From Thermococcus eurythermalis (lineage in GTDB: Archaea; Methanobacteriota_B; Thermococci; Thermococcales; Thermococcaceae): a stretch of DNA of 64,000 bases. Location: assembly GCF_000769655.1 (NCBI RefSeq), contig NZ_CP008887.1, forward strand, positions 496,001 to 560,000, written 5' to 3'. The notes under the pieces are model-generated. The model saw only the letters and a program-made list of their open reading frames with translations. It was not told the origin of the DNA and ran no database searches. The position numbers and the translations under genes are program-made. How positions within the stretch are numbered: position 1 is the first letter of the stretch; the number at the start of each line of letters is the position of its first letter. Shown one piece after another: positions 34,239 to 43,158 of this stretch.

Positions 34239-35381
34239 ATGGACGTGTTCCTGGAGCTGGCGCTGATACTCGTAGTTGCAAAGCTGTTCGGCTACCTCAC
34301 AGTTCGCTTTGGGTTTCCTGCGGCCCTCGGCCAGCTGATTGGTGGCATTTTAATAGGTCCGTCACTGTTAAACTTGGTGGCATATGATGAAGGAATTAAA
34401 CTAATCGCTGAGCTCGGCGTCGTCATGCTGCTTTTCCTGGCAGGCCTCGAAACCGACATCGAGGAGTTCAAAAACGTCGGTGTTCCCGCCTTCATAGTGG
34501 CAGTTCTTGGCGTTATAATCCCATTTATTCTTGGGTACGTCAGTGCCCTTGCATGGGGGTATTCCCACCTCCAGGCACTATTCTTGGGTGGAATTCTGAC
34601 TGCCACGAGCGTCGGTCTGACAACGAGCATCCTTATGGAGATGAAAAAGCTCCGTACAAGGGTCGGCACAACGATTCTCGCGGCTGCCGTCGTTGACGAC
34701 GTCCTTGGTATCATAATTTTAACGGTTCTCGTCGCCATGAACACAAAGGGGAGCGTTTATCCCGTGGACGTCCTTATAATCCTCGGTGAAGTTGTCCTCT
34801 TTTTCATCCTTGGTCTCCTCCTTGGCAGTCCCGCGGTAAAGGAAGCCCTGAGGGCGTCTGAGAGAATAAACCTGCCGGAGACGGTAACGGCCTTTGCAAT
34901 AGCCATAATGCTCATTTTTGCCTACATCGCCGAGCGGTTCCAGCTGGCGGGCATAACGGGCGCTTACCTTGCCGGCCTCATTGTGGCGGGCAGTGCCGAG
35001 GCGAGAGAAATCACCAGCAAGACCCTGACCATCGGCTACTCGCTATTTATACCAGTCTTTCTCGTCAGCATAGGCATTGAGACCAACGTCCACGTCTTGG
35101 CCCACGTAGGGGCCTTTGCAGGACTCTACGCGGTTATGGCGATAGTTGGAAAAATTATCGGCTGTGGAATTGGTGGAGTGCTCACAGGGTTTAAGGCTCG
35201 GGAAGCCCTTCAGGTTGGGGTTGGCATGGTTCCGAGAATGGAGGTGGCCCTTATAATGGCCAACATAGGCCTCCGGGAGGGCGTCTTTGACAGGGGGACG
35301 TTCTCGATACCCGTCAGCATGGTGATAATAACGACGCTGGTTACTCCTTTCCTCCTGAAGTGGGCCTTTTCGAGGGAATAG
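34239..35381 (+). CDS. CPA2-family cation:proton antiporter
   Basis: A 380-residue protein with 12 or so membrane segments. The transport-core motif is TTILAAAVVDDVLGI with the conserved Asp pair. LGQLIGGILIGPSLL and GITGAYLAGLIV are typical of the family. ATG 34239 is chosen since GGATGAT lies 4 bases upstream. It is the middle gene of CBS - antiporter - antiporter. There is no TrkA-N domain, so regulation may come from the CBS protein. Confidence 0.9.
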   Translation: MDVFLELALILVVAKLFGYLTVRFGFPAALGQLIGGILIGPSLLNLVAYDEGIKLIAELGVVMLLFLAGLETDIEEFKNVGVPAFIVAVLGVIIPFILGYVSALAWGYSHLQALFLGGILTATSVGLTTSILMEMKKLRTRVGTTILAAAVVDDVLGIIILTVLVAMNTKGSVYPVDVLIILGEVVLFFILGLLLGSPAVKEALRASERINLPETVTAFAIAIMLIFAYIAERFQLAGITGAYLAGLIVAGSAEAREITSKTLTIGYSLFIPVFLVSIGIETNVHVLAHVGAFAGLYAVMAIVGKIIGCGIGGVLTGFKAREALQVGVGMVPRMEVALIMANIGLREGVFDRGTFSIPVSMVIITTLVTPFLLKWAFSRE

Positions 35382-35391
35382 GGGCGATAGC

Positions 35392-36522
35392 ATGGAGATA
35401 CTCCTCCTGATAGCGGTAATGCTTGCAACGGCGAAGCTGATGGGCTATATCTTCGAAAGGTTTGGCCAGCCTGTGGTTCTGGGCCAGATATTTGGGGGCC
35501 TGTTGATTGGCATATTCTTCGAGACGAACGAGGTTATAAGCCAGTTTGCCAACCTTGGAGTCCTGTTGCTCCTCTTCATAGCGGGCCTTGAGAGCGAGCT
35601 GGAGGAGTTCAAGCGCGTCGGGAAGCAGAGCGTTGTAGTTGCAGGGGTAGGTGTTCTCGTTTCTTTTCTCCTCGGCTTTGCCGTCGCTTACTTTTTCGTC
35701 CCCCTCCACGAGGCCGTCCTCTACGGCGCCATGATGACGCCGACGAGCGTGAGCATAACGGTGAAGGTATTAATGGAGCTCAGAAAGCTCAACACGCGCG
35801 AGGGGACGACGATTCTCGCGGCTGCCGTCGTTGACGATATCCTTGGAATTCTCGTACTCACGGTGGCAATCTCGATTATAAAGGGCGGGAGCGTTGACTA
35901 CTCCAGCCTCCTTGAGGTCATTATCTCTGTTTCATTGCTCCTCTTTTTCTTCCTCTACTTCGGGCCCGGCCTCGCGGACGGGGCTTTTCGCTTTATCTCG
36001 CGCATAGACCTTCCTGAGAGCGAGACTGCCTTTGCCCTGGTCTTCCTTATCGTCTTCGCATACTTGGCCGAGCACCTGAACCTCGCTTCAATACTTGGAG
36101 CGTACCTCACGGGCCTCGCACTCGGCCAGAGCTCCAAGAAGAAGGCGATAATGGACCATATGAACGTCCTCGGCTACTCCCTCTTCATTCCACTGTTCTT
36201 TGTTGAGGTGGGCATGAGAATAGAGCTTGGCTACATACCTCACGCTGGCCTCTTCGCCGTCCTGTACACCATCATGGCCATAGTGAGCAAAATAGTTGGA
36301 TGTGGCCTCGGTGCAAGGCTTGCCGGCTTTGACTGGGCGTCCTCTCTCAGAATCGGTGTTGGAATGGTTCCCAGAATGGGCGTCGAGCTGGCGATGCTCG
36401 CCGTTGCGATGTCGAGCGGTGTAATCGGTTCGGACGCACTAACCGTGGCCATTCTCATGGTGTTCGTGACGACGGTGATAACGCCGCCCCTGCTTAAGAC
36501 TGTGTTTTCCGCGGGACACTGA
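35392..36522 (+). CDS. CPA2-family cation:proton antiporter
   Basis: A 376-residue paralog of the preceding antiporter, 10 bases after it. TTILAAAVVDDILGILVL is the core motif; SILGAYLTGLALG and GVGMVPRMGVELAML are also shared. A 29-base stretch at 35809-35837 is identical to 34671-34699 in the neighbouring gene. The two may form a heteromer or differ in ion preference. Confidence 0.9.
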   Translation: MEILLLIAVMLATAKLMGYIFERFGQPVVLGQIFGGLLIGIFFETNEVISQFANLGVLLLLFIAGLESELEEFKRVGKQSVVVAGVGVLVSFLLGFAVAYFFVPLHEAVLYGAMMTPTSVSITVKVLMELRKLNTREGTTILAAAVVDDILGILVLTVAISIIKGGSVDYSSLLEVIISVSLLLFFFLYFGPGLADGAFRFISRIDLPESETAFALVFLIVFAYLAEHLNLASILGAYLTGLALGQSSKKKAIMDHMNVLGYSLFIPLFFVEVGMRIELGYIPHAGLFAVLYTIMAIVSKIVGCGLGARLAGFDWASSLRIGVGMVPRMGVELAMLAVAMSSGVIGSDALTVAILMVFVTTVITPPLLKTVFSAGH

Positions 36523-36639
36523 TGTGCACATCTTTACGTTCATTTGTGTTGTTTTTATTATATCTAGGCACGATATTGGTCACAAAATTTTATAATTGCA
36601 ACTTTTTGTTACTATAATCGAGTTATGGGGGTGGTGAAA

Positions 36640-37054
36640 ATGGAGGCAAGGTCATTTGGAGAGTTTTCCCGCATCATGAGGGCCTCAGAGAAAGACATCA
36701 TTGAAGCAGTCAAGGTGGTGCGGCTTCGACCTCGCATGCCCTGATTGCGGTTCAAGAGATGTCGTCAGGATAGGCTATTTGGACAGGGGTAGCTTCAGGG
36801 TTCAGCGCTTTCAGTGCAAGCGCTGTGGCAGAACATTCACGGAACTCGAAGACACGCCCTTTAAGGGGGTTCATGACCCAAAAGCCCTTGTGGCGGTGGC
36901 GTATCTCCGCCTCAGAGCTGGCTTGAAGGAGTCTGCCATAGCCAAATTGCTGGGGATGTCGTATCCCTCTGTTAAAAGACTATCAATAAGAGCGTACAAG
37001 CACAGGAAGTTCTTGGAGCGGGTGCTGGACGTGTTACTAAAGGCTCGTTCGTAA
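36640..37054 (+). pseudogene. Zinc-ribbon/HTH protein (transposase N-terminus-like), frameshifted
   Basis: ATG 36640, with GGGGTGGTG upstream, opens a frame (MEARSFGEFSRIMRASEKDI...) that stops at 36744. The +1 frame continues with CPDCGSRDVVRIG and CKRCGRTFTELEDTP, a four-Cys zinc ribbon, and an HTH-like end (KESAIAKLLGMSYPSVKRLS). Alignment with the intact paralog at 37330-37761 shows the two frames belong together, so a single-base shift lies at about 36715-36740. The ribbon resembles that of IS1 InsA and IS1595 transposases, but no DDE catalytic domain is present. Confidence 0.75.
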
Positions 37055-37329
37055 GGTCTCTTGAAAGAATGTTGTTGGGCATTTTGTTTTTTCATTCTTT
37101 GTCTTCGGATCTTGTGTGTTTTGAGTTTTTTTGTTTTTCATATTATGATATGCTGGTTTTGATTCCAGTTTGAACGTTAAACTTGCAACATTTTTTGAGC
37201 TTCCGTTTAATAGGTAATGTTTTTTGATTAAAACAATAATTATCGTTAAATATTTCCATAATTTCATTTCAAGAAATCACAATAAAACCTAAAAAATATA
37301 AACAGAATTAGGCTCGTCTGGGTGAAATT
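37055..37329. other. AT-rich spacer without a gene
   Basis: This stretch between the two zinc-ribbon genes is strongly AT-rich, with T runs near 37082-37140 that may end the upstream transcript and AAAAAATATAAAC (37291-37303) as TATA box for the downstream gene. No coding signal was seen. Confidence 0.5.
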
Positions 37330-37761
37330 ATGGCGTCGATGGACTCTCTGAGGGAGCTTGAGCAAATTCTCTCTATCCCTGAAGAAGTAATTATCAGAAG
37401 GGCATCAACACTAGTTCCCCCAAAGTGCCCTGTCTGTGGCTCAACATCACTTGTGAGAATCGGCGGCGTGGTTAAAGCTAACGGTTTAAGGATTCAGCGA
37501 TTCAGGTGCAAGTCCTGCGGTAGGACGTTCACTGAGCTGGAAGGGACTCCTCTAAAGGGGCTTCATGATTTGAAATTCTCGTTGGTAGTTGCGTATCTTT
37601 ATTTGTGTTTAAAGGTGGAACCAGGGGCAATAGCCAAGATGACAGGTCGTTCCTTTTCTACGGTATCTAGACTCGTGGGGCGGGTAAAAAATCATAGAAG
37701 CTTCTTTGTCAAATTGTTAGAATCTTTGGGTGTTACAGTTGGTACTAGGTGCAAGGTCTAA
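37330..37761 (+). CDS. Zinc-ribbon/HTH protein (transposase N-terminus-like)
   Basis: A 143-residue protein. An N-terminal helix (MDSLRELEQILSIPEEVIIR) is followed by a zinc ribbon with CPVCGSTSLVRIG and CKSCGRTFTELEGTPLKG, then a helix-turn-helix (PGAIAKMTGRSFSTVSRLVGRV). The zinc ribbon matches those at the N-terminus of IS1-type and IS1595-type transposases. The protein stops before any catalytic domain, so it is either a domesticated DNA-binding protein or a remnant. GGTGA lies 4 bases before ATG 37330. It is an intact paralog of 36640-37054. Confidence 0.75.
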   Translation: MASMDSLRELEQILSIPEEVIIRRASTLVPPKCPVCGSTSLVRIGGVVKANGLRIQRFRCKSCGRTFTELEGTPLKGLHDLKFSLVVAYLYLCLKVEPGAIAKMTGRSFSTVSRLVGRVKNHRSFFVKLLESLGVTVGTRCKV

Positions 37762-38026
37762 TAAAAAACTTTGTTGAACCTCTATTTTATTATATTGTCT
37801 GGGTGTTGTCTCTAACTCTAAAGGTTTCAGTTTTGACCTTTGGACATTTTATTTTTAAACTATTGAGCATTACTAAACAGTTTTTTAAACTATTTACTTT
37901 GTGTTTTATTTTGTAAGATTTTCAATTGATTTTGAATTGGATTGGATAGTTTATGTAACTAAAATATGCAAAAACATTTAAAAATAGCACATTCTTTCCA
38001 AAATTTTGAGAAGGGGGGTGTATTGA

Positions 38027-38671
38027 ATGGGTATCGCGAAGATAGTAATGAGTCAAAAGGCGAGTGTGCTAATAGAACATACTTCCGAGGACATAGTTGG
38101 GTATGTGTTGGTTAAGCTTCTTAGAGATGTCTTTGAATGCTGCGGAGATTCCCAAATAGACTTAGTCGTGACTGACTTCTTTGACGCCTTTTCAGTGTAT
38201 CTCTACCACGCGGAGCTTTTGGGTATGGATACCGACTTTATCAGCAACATCTCGGTAATCAAAGTTGGGGGTAAGATAAACGTTGGAAACGTCCTTCAAA
38301 CAGTGCCTATCTCCCCATATCCCGTTTACAAGGTTCGCTACGAGGAAGCGCTGTCTAGGATATTGAGGAGCGATGACAATAACAGAGTCAAACTCAACAT
38401 ACAAGTAGGTATTGACATGATTATGAACCTCTTCGACAAAAAGGAGCTGATTGAGCAGATACACGACATAGGCAGACAAATAATACAGAACAAAGATGTT
38501 ATCAACGTGGTCTTTATTAACTCCGAATCAGTGGGACAGGCTTCTTTTGAGGCCCTTCCCCTCCTAAGGCTAATGTTTCCGATTGTCCTCCAACTCGAAA
38601 GGGGCGGAGAGGGATTTGTTGTAAAGAAAAGCGTTTTCCCAGAACTCAGGGGAATAAAGGGAGAGGTGTGA
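38027..38671 (+). CDS. DUF257 family protein (chemoreceptor cassette)
   Basis: A 214-residue DUF257 protein: MSQKASVLIEHTSEDIVGYVL, DLVVTDFFDAFSVY, ISVIKVGGKINVGNVLQT and NIQVGIDMIMNLF are the core strands. No P-loop follows strand 1. The stop lies 3 bases before the chemoreceptor start, so the two are cotranscribed. The preceding 265 bases are AT-rich, hold no gene, and carry TTTAAAAATAG near 37978. A signalling partnership with the receptor is inferred from gene order. Confidence 0.87.
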   Translation: MGIAKIVMSQKASVLIEHTSEDIVGYVLVKLLRDVFECCGDSQIDLVVTDFFDAFSVYLYHAELLGMDTDFISNISVIKVGGKINVGNVLQTVPISPYPVYKVRYEEALSRILRSDDNNRVKLNIQVGIDMIMNLFDKKELIEQIHDIGRQIIQNKDVINVVFINSESVGQASFEALPLLRLMFPIVLQLERGGEGFVVKKSVFPELRGIKGEV

Positions 38672-38674
38672 GCC

Positions 38675-40135
38675 ATGGACTTCAGAAGGAAGCTTTTCAT
38701 GGCTATTGCCATTCCCCTGGTTCTTGTAGTTCTCAGCGCCATTATCGTCCAGCAGATTGCTATGAAGCAGCTTACAGGGGCCCTAGCGTCTGCAGGAGCC
38801 TCTGTGCAGGCTGTCCTCAGCTCACACAGGCGTATCCTCTGGATGAACATAGGGATAATGGCACTCACTGCCCTTGTGTCGGGCGGGATAGCCTTCAAGC
38901 TGATGGGCTCCGCCCTTGAACCGGTAGTTGAAATGACACGCGTTGCGAACGCGATTTCTGAGGGCCGGCTCAAAGAAGCGGAGCAGATGATAGGGAGAAT
39001 CCGCTACCGTGAAAATGATGAGATAGGTAGGCTTCTTGAGGCTTTCAAAGTAATTTCGACAGATGTTCTTGAGACCCTTGAACTCATAGCTGAAAGAATG
39101 GAGAAAATATCCCAAGGCGACATAACTGAAGAGTTAACGGCCCACGCTAAGGGTGACTTTGAGGAAATTCTCAACTCAATGCGTTCTGCGATAGTGAATC
39201 TGAAGAGCCTTATGGTGACTGTCAAGGAGCTTGCTACGACTCTTGAGAACCGGGCTGACGACCTCACTAAGATTACATCTGAGATAAGTGAAGCTGTAGG
39301 TCAGGTCGCTGAGGCCATTAGTCAGGTCAGTACAGAGGCGCAGAGACAGCAGGAGAGCATCACAATGATAACGGACAGCGTTAACATGACTGCGGACTTG
39401 ACTAGGAAGACTATGGAGGCCGTTGAGGAGTTCAGTGGTATTGTAGAGGAAGTTCTTAACATAGCCAGGGAAGGTGAGGAGAACGGACAGCGGGCCATTT
39501 CTCAGATTGGGCAGATTCAGAGCTCAATGCGCTCTATAAGTGAGGCTGTCTCAGAGGTTGCCGACAGGAGCAGGCATATTGACGAGATAATAAACGCAAT
39601 CAGCTCAATTGCGGAGCAGACTAACCTTCTGGCACTCAATGCGGCCGTTGAAGCGGCGCGGGCGGGTGATGCTGGGAAAGGATTTGCCGTCGTTGCCGAG
39701 GAGATCAGGAATCTAGCGGAGGAGAGCAAACGGGCGGCTGAGAAGATAAAGGAGATAGTTAACGAAATCCAGGACAAAGTGGAGAACGCCGTAATTGAGA
39801 CAAAGAACGGCTCAAGGGTCATAGACGAGTCTGTGGACTTCCTGAGGGAGACCGTTGGTTACCTGGTCAATATCAGCGAGCTCTTGAAGGACGTCGAGGA
39901 GCGCTTCTCGGGGCTTAAGTCTGAGATAGGGCGGACGAACGAGGAGATGGAAGAGGCCAAGAAGGCCCTTGAGAACCTTGCCGCGAGTGCCGAAGAAACA
40001 ACTGCCAGCGCCGAGGAGGTCAGTGCGAGTGCTGAGGAGCAGGCCTCTGCCCTGGAGGAAGTCAGGAGGAACATCCTTGAACTGAGACAGATAGTTGGAG
40101 AGCTCAGGCACGCCGTGGAGTTCATAAGAGCCTGA
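38675..40135 (+). CDS. Methyl-accepting chemotaxis protein
   Basis: A 486-residue receptor. Two membrane segments (about residues 9-27 and 52-72) enclose only about 25 extracellular residues, so no ligand-binding domain is present. A HAMP domain follows (about 73-125, [16 protein letters not shown]), and then a long helical signalling domain with the conserved tip [20 protein letters not shown] and [19 protein letters not shown]. Methylation helices rich in Glu/Gln flank it. It would control CheA. GAGGTG lies 8 bases before ATG 38675. The flanking DUF257-type genes suggest the input comes through cytosolic partners. Confidence 0.93.
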   Translation: MDFRRKLFMAIAIPLVLVVLSAIIVQQIAMKQLTGALASAGASVQAVLSSHRRILWMNIGIMALTALVSGGIAFKLMGSALEPVVEMTRVANAISEGRLKEAEQMIGRIRYRENDEIGRLLEAFKVISTDVLETLELIAERMEKISQGDITEELTAHAKGDFEEILNSMRSAIVNLKSLMVTVKELATTLENRADDLTKITSEISEAVGQVAEAISQVSTEAQRQQESITMITDSVNMTADLTRKTMEAVEEFSGIVEEVLNIAREGEENGQRAISQIGQIQSSMRSISEAVSEVADRSRHIDEIINAISSIAEQTNLLALNAAVEAARAGDAGKGFAVVAEEIRNLAEESKRAAEKIKEIVNEIQDKVENAVIETKNGSRVIDESVDFLRETVGYLVNISELLKDVEERFSGLKSEIGRTNEEMEEAKKALENLAASAEETTASAEEVSASAEEQASALEEVRRNILELRQIVGELRHAVEFIRA

Positions 40136-40147
40136 ACGGGGGATACT

Positions 40148-40891
40148 ATGCCGCGCGTTAATGGTGTGGATGTGGTCAGTGAGCTCATTGTAGAGAGCGT
40201 AGAAAACGGTTCGGTAACCTCAATACTCTATGACGCCTACTCCCTTGGTTGGACACTCGGGTTCGAAATTCTCAGGGCCCTCGTAGAGGAGGATTTTTTT
40301 GGCGTTGTTCACAACTACTCCCTTCCTGTCCCTCGACTTATTTCCCGGGCATCTTTTGCGGGACTTAATATTCCCGAGCTAGCCAAGCAAGGATTTCTGA
40401 AGATTGTTGACCTCTTTGGGTCTCGCTATAACATTCCACCTTTTGATGACTATGTTATCAGGGTTGATAATCCAACAGAAGATACCCTAGCGCCCAAAAT
40501 AGAAAAAATCTACCGAGACGTTATATACCCCCTTTCTGAAGGCAAAGGAATAATTAAGCTGATATATACCCTCGATGGTACTGTGGTAATGTTCGGGGAG
40601 AAGGCAACTCTCAAGCTTCTGAACTCTGAAGTTGCATTTCTTGCCAGAGAGTCACTCAACAGAACGATATCAACAATACTCCTTGTTAACACAGACGTTG
40701 TTTCCGAGCGTCTTGTTGCGTGGGTTTCAAGCATCTCTGACACAATGGTAGCTTTCAAGTCTAGCATAAAAGATGATACGCTTGTTGAGAGAATGGTCGT
40801 ACTCAAAACTCCAAGTCCGAGCTTTGAACCCCATGACCTACGACTTCAGGCTCTCGACGAAAAATGGGAAAATGCACCATCTCCGCTTTGA
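40148..40891 (+). CDS. DUF257/KaiC-like protein lacking a P-loop (chemoreceptor cassette)
   Basis: A 247-residue homolog of 4355-5116. VTSILYDAYSLGWTLGFEILR matches the strand-loop-helix of the other (LLIVYDTYSNGWALGFEIVR), GFLKIVDLFGSRY matches the next strand, and PSPSFEP is shared near the C-terminus. No Walker A loop is visible. It lies 12 bases after the chemoreceptor and has GGGGGAT 3 bases before ATG 40148. The role is unknown; association with chemotaxis is inferred. Confidence 0.78.
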   Translation: MPRVNGVDVVSELIVESVENGSVTSILYDAYSLGWTLGFEILRALVEEDFFGVVHNYSLPVPRLISRASFAGLNIPELAKQGFLKIVDLFGSRYNIPPFDDYVIRVDNPTEDTLAPKIEKIYRDVIYPLSEGKGIIKLIYTLDGTVVMFGEKATLKLLNSEVAFLARESLNRTISTILLVNTDVVSERLVAWVSSISDTMVAFKSSIKDDTLVERMVVLKTPSPSFEPHDLRLQALDEKWENAPSPL

Positions 40892-40899
40892 AAAGCTCG

Positions 40900-40960
40900 A
40901 CTAGCTCGGCCAACCGAGTGCTCATCATACCTCAGACAGTGCCGGTCTCGTCATCGCTTG
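40900..40960 (-). ncRNA. Box C/D guide RNA candidate 3
   Basis: On the minus strand: C ATGACGA (40954-40948), 12 nt, D' CTGA (40935-40932), 3 nt, C' ATGATGA (40928-40922), 12 nt, D CCGA (40909-40906). A TTTAAAAAG TATA element lies about 25 bases upstream on this strand (about 40977-40986), shared with the divergent MarC promoter. The guides are GACCGGCACTGT (D') and GCACTCGGTTGG (D). No target was identified by eye. Confidence 0.75.
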
Positions 40961-41007
40961 TTCAATATGAGGGGTAGCTTTTTAAATCGCTTTCCCCAGC
41001 TCCGAAT

Positions 41008-41622
41008 ATGAGTGAACTGTCAACCATACTGAGCTCCGCACTGCTGATGCTCATCATGATAGACCCGAGCGATAAGATACTCCTCGTCAGCTTTCTGCGC
41101 GAGGACTTCCACATAGAGGACATTAAAGCCCTCATCATAAGGGCCAACCTTATAGGTTTCCTTCTCCTGGCGAGCTTCGCCGTGGCCGGCCAGATAATTC
41201 TGCGGGAGATTTTCCACATAGACATAAACGCCCTGAAGGTTGCTGGGGGCTTCGTTCTCTTCAAGATAGGTCTGGAAGCGCTGGAAGGCGGCGGAATGTT
41301 CACGCTGAAGAGGGAGCGCGACATACTCGCTCTAGCCGCCGTTCCCGTTGCGATGCCCCTGATAGCCGGTCCCGCCGCGATAACTGCCGCCATCACCCTC
41401 ACGGCCGAGTATGGCTACCTCGTTTCCCTTTCGGCCACTGCCATAGCGATAGCTATCGTTGCCATCTCGATGTTTGTTGCGCTTTACATGATGAAGTCGG
41501 TCAATAAGACGTTCCTGAGCGTCACGATAAGGATAATCGGTCTCTTCATAATGGCCATTGGGGCTCAAATGATGGTCGAGGGCGTCGTCGGGATATACCT
41601 CCTCATGACATCTTCTGGATGA
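41008..41622 (+). CDS. MarC-family (UPF0056) integral membrane protein
   Basis: A 204-residue protein with six membrane segments. [13 protein letters not shown] and [16 protein letters not shown] are the two conserved repeat motifs of the MarC family, with Asp-Pro and Gly-Pro in the half-helices. The role of the family is unsettled. CTTTTTAAAT lies about 28 bases before ATG 41008, so the transcript is probably leaderless. Confidence 0.9.
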   Translation: MSELSTILSSALLMLIMIDPSDKILLVSFLREDFHIEDIKALIIRANLIGFLLLASFAVAGQIILREIFHIDINALKVAGGFVLFKIGLEALEGGGMFTLKRERDILALAAVPVAMPLIAGPAAITAAITLTAEYGYLVSLSATAIAIAIVAISMFVALYMMKSVNKTFLSVTIRIIGLFIMAIGAQMMVEGVVGIYLLMTSSG

Positions 41623-41686
41623 ACGTCAAACCTTGTCGGGATAACCTTTTAACTTCTCCCTCCTCTCTTCTGAAAAGGTGAGAGAA

Positions 41687-42994
41687 ATGAAAGTTGAGCG
41701 CGTTAAGGGGACGAGGGACTTTTTACCAGGAGAGATGGCGAAGAGGAGATGGGTGCTTGACAAGATTCGCGAAACCTTTGAGCGTTATAACTTTCACGAG
41801 GTCTTAACGCCCACTTTTGAATACACTGACCTCTTTAGGCTCAGGAGCGGTGAGGAAGTCGTTAAACAGCTCTACGCCTTCCTCGACAAGGGGGGTAGGG
41901 ACATCTCCCTGAGGCCGGACATGACTTCGAGCGTCGCGAGGCTCTACGTCTCATCTTTCCAAACGGCTCCGAAGCCCATCAAGTGGTACTACATCGCCAA
42001 CATGTTCCGCTACGAGGAACCACAGAGCGGCCGCTACCGTGAGTTCTGGCAGGCGGGCGTTGAGCTCATCGGGAGCGATAAGGTCGAGGCCGATGCTGAG
42101 GTAATCGCGCTCTTCACAGAGAGCTACCTCGCCACAGGCCTTGAGGACTTCACAGTGAACGTCGGTGACAGAATTCTGCTCGACGAGTTCGCCAAGATGC
42201 TCAGCGTCAAAGACGACATCGGGCTCATGAGGCTCATAGACAAGAAGGACAAGCTTACCCAAGAGGAGTTCGTTAAAGCTTTGAAAGACTTTGGGCTGGA
42301 CGATGAGGGCGTCGAGAAAGTCCTCTCGCTGATTGAAATAAAGGGCGAGCCGAACGAGGTTCTCCCGAAGGCGGAAGAGCTCTTCACGAGCGAGAAGGCT
42401 AAAGAAGAAATCAAGCGCCTCTACGAGCTGGTTGACCTGCTCGACGCCTATGGAGTCTCGAAATGGATTAGGATTGACCTCGGAATAGCGCGCGGTTTTG
42501 ACTACTACACGAGCGTCGTCTTCGAGGCGATAGCGCCGAACGACCTCGGAATCGGCTCGATAGGCGGCGGTGGAAGGTACGACAACCTCATCGAGGTCTT
42601 CGGTGGCAAGCCGACGCCAGCGACGGGTTTCGCAATAGGCGTTGAGAGGCTCATTCCAATCCTCGAATGGAAGGGCCTAATTCCGGAGCCGAAGCTGAGA
42701 CCCGACGTCTACGTGATTCCAATCGGAAACGAGGCTGAGCTCAAAAAGACCGCAGTTGATGTGGTTTCGGCCCTCAGGAGGGCTGGCGTTAAGGCCGACG
42801 TTGAGCTGACCGGCAGAAAGCTTAGGAAGGCCCTTGACTATGCTGGAAGGCTCGGTGTCCCCTACGTCGTACTCATCGGTAAGAGAGACCTCGCCGAGGG
42901 CAGGGTGACTATAAGGGACATGGAGAGCGGAGAACAGAGGGCCGTGGAGAAGGAGAGGGTTGTGGAAGAAGTGCTGGCCCTTCTGGGCCTCTGA
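41687..42994 (+). CDS. hisS: Histidyl-tRNA synthetase
   Basis: A 435-residue class II aminoacyl-tRNA synthetase. RVKGTRDFLP is the N-terminal motif, FRYEEPQSGRYREFWQAGVE is motif 2, GIARGFDYYTSVVFE is the His-binding segment, and GGGGRYDNLIEVFGG with GFAIGVERL forms motif 3. The C-terminal anticodon-binding domain starts near residue 335 (RPDVYVIPIG). ATG 41687 is preceded by GGTGAG. It charges tRNA-His in the cytoplasm. Confidence 0.97.
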   Translation: MKVERVKGTRDFLPGEMAKRRWVLDKIRETFERYNFHEVLTPTFEYTDLFRLRSGEEVVKQLYAFLDKGGRDISLRPDMTSSVARLYVSSFQTAPKPIKWYYIANMFRYEEPQSGRYREFWQAGVELIGSDKVEADAEVIALFTESYLATGLEDFTVNVGDRILLDEFAKMLSVKDDIGLMRLIDKKDKLTQEEFVKALKDFGLDDEGVEKVLSLIEIKGEPNEVLPKAEELFTSEKAKEEIKRLYELVDLLDAYGVSKWIRIDLGIARGFDYYTSVVFEAIAPNDLGIGSIGGGGRYDNLIEVFGGKPTPATGFAIGVERLIPILEWKGLIPEPKLRPDVYVIPIGNEAELKKTAVDVVSALRRAGVKADVELTGRKLRKALDYAGRLGVPYVVLIGKRDLAEGRVTIRDMESGEQRAVEKERVVEEVLALLGL

Positions 42995-42996
42995 AC

Positions 42997-43107
42997 TCAT
43001 TTCTTAACTTCAACTCTAAACTCTCTGGCCTTTCTTTTCATCTTCCCCGCCTCAAACTTTCTCACGAAGGGAGGGCAGGAGCGCTACTTCAGGTATATCC
43101 AGACCAC
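42997..43107 (-). pseudogene. Short basic peptide gene interrupted by an in-frame TAG
   Basis: After a TATA-like TTTTTTATAC (about 43143-43152) and AAAGGGGTGG, GTG 43107 opens VVWIYLK, a TAG, and then in the same frame RSCPPFVRKFEAGKMKRKAR and EFRVEVKK to TGA. The downstream part has the look of real Thermococcus coding sequence. It may be a remnant of a small gene, or the TAG may be a sequence error. No family is recognised. Confidence 0.35.
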
Positions 43108-43158
43108 CCCTTTCTATGGTTCTGTGTAGTGTGAGAAGTATAAAAAAGTGTGGAGGAC

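Noticed and set aside
36523-38026. Possible complete insertion sequence around the zinc-ribbon genes.
   Set aside because: No DDE transposase domain, terminal inverted repeats or target duplications could be found by eye.
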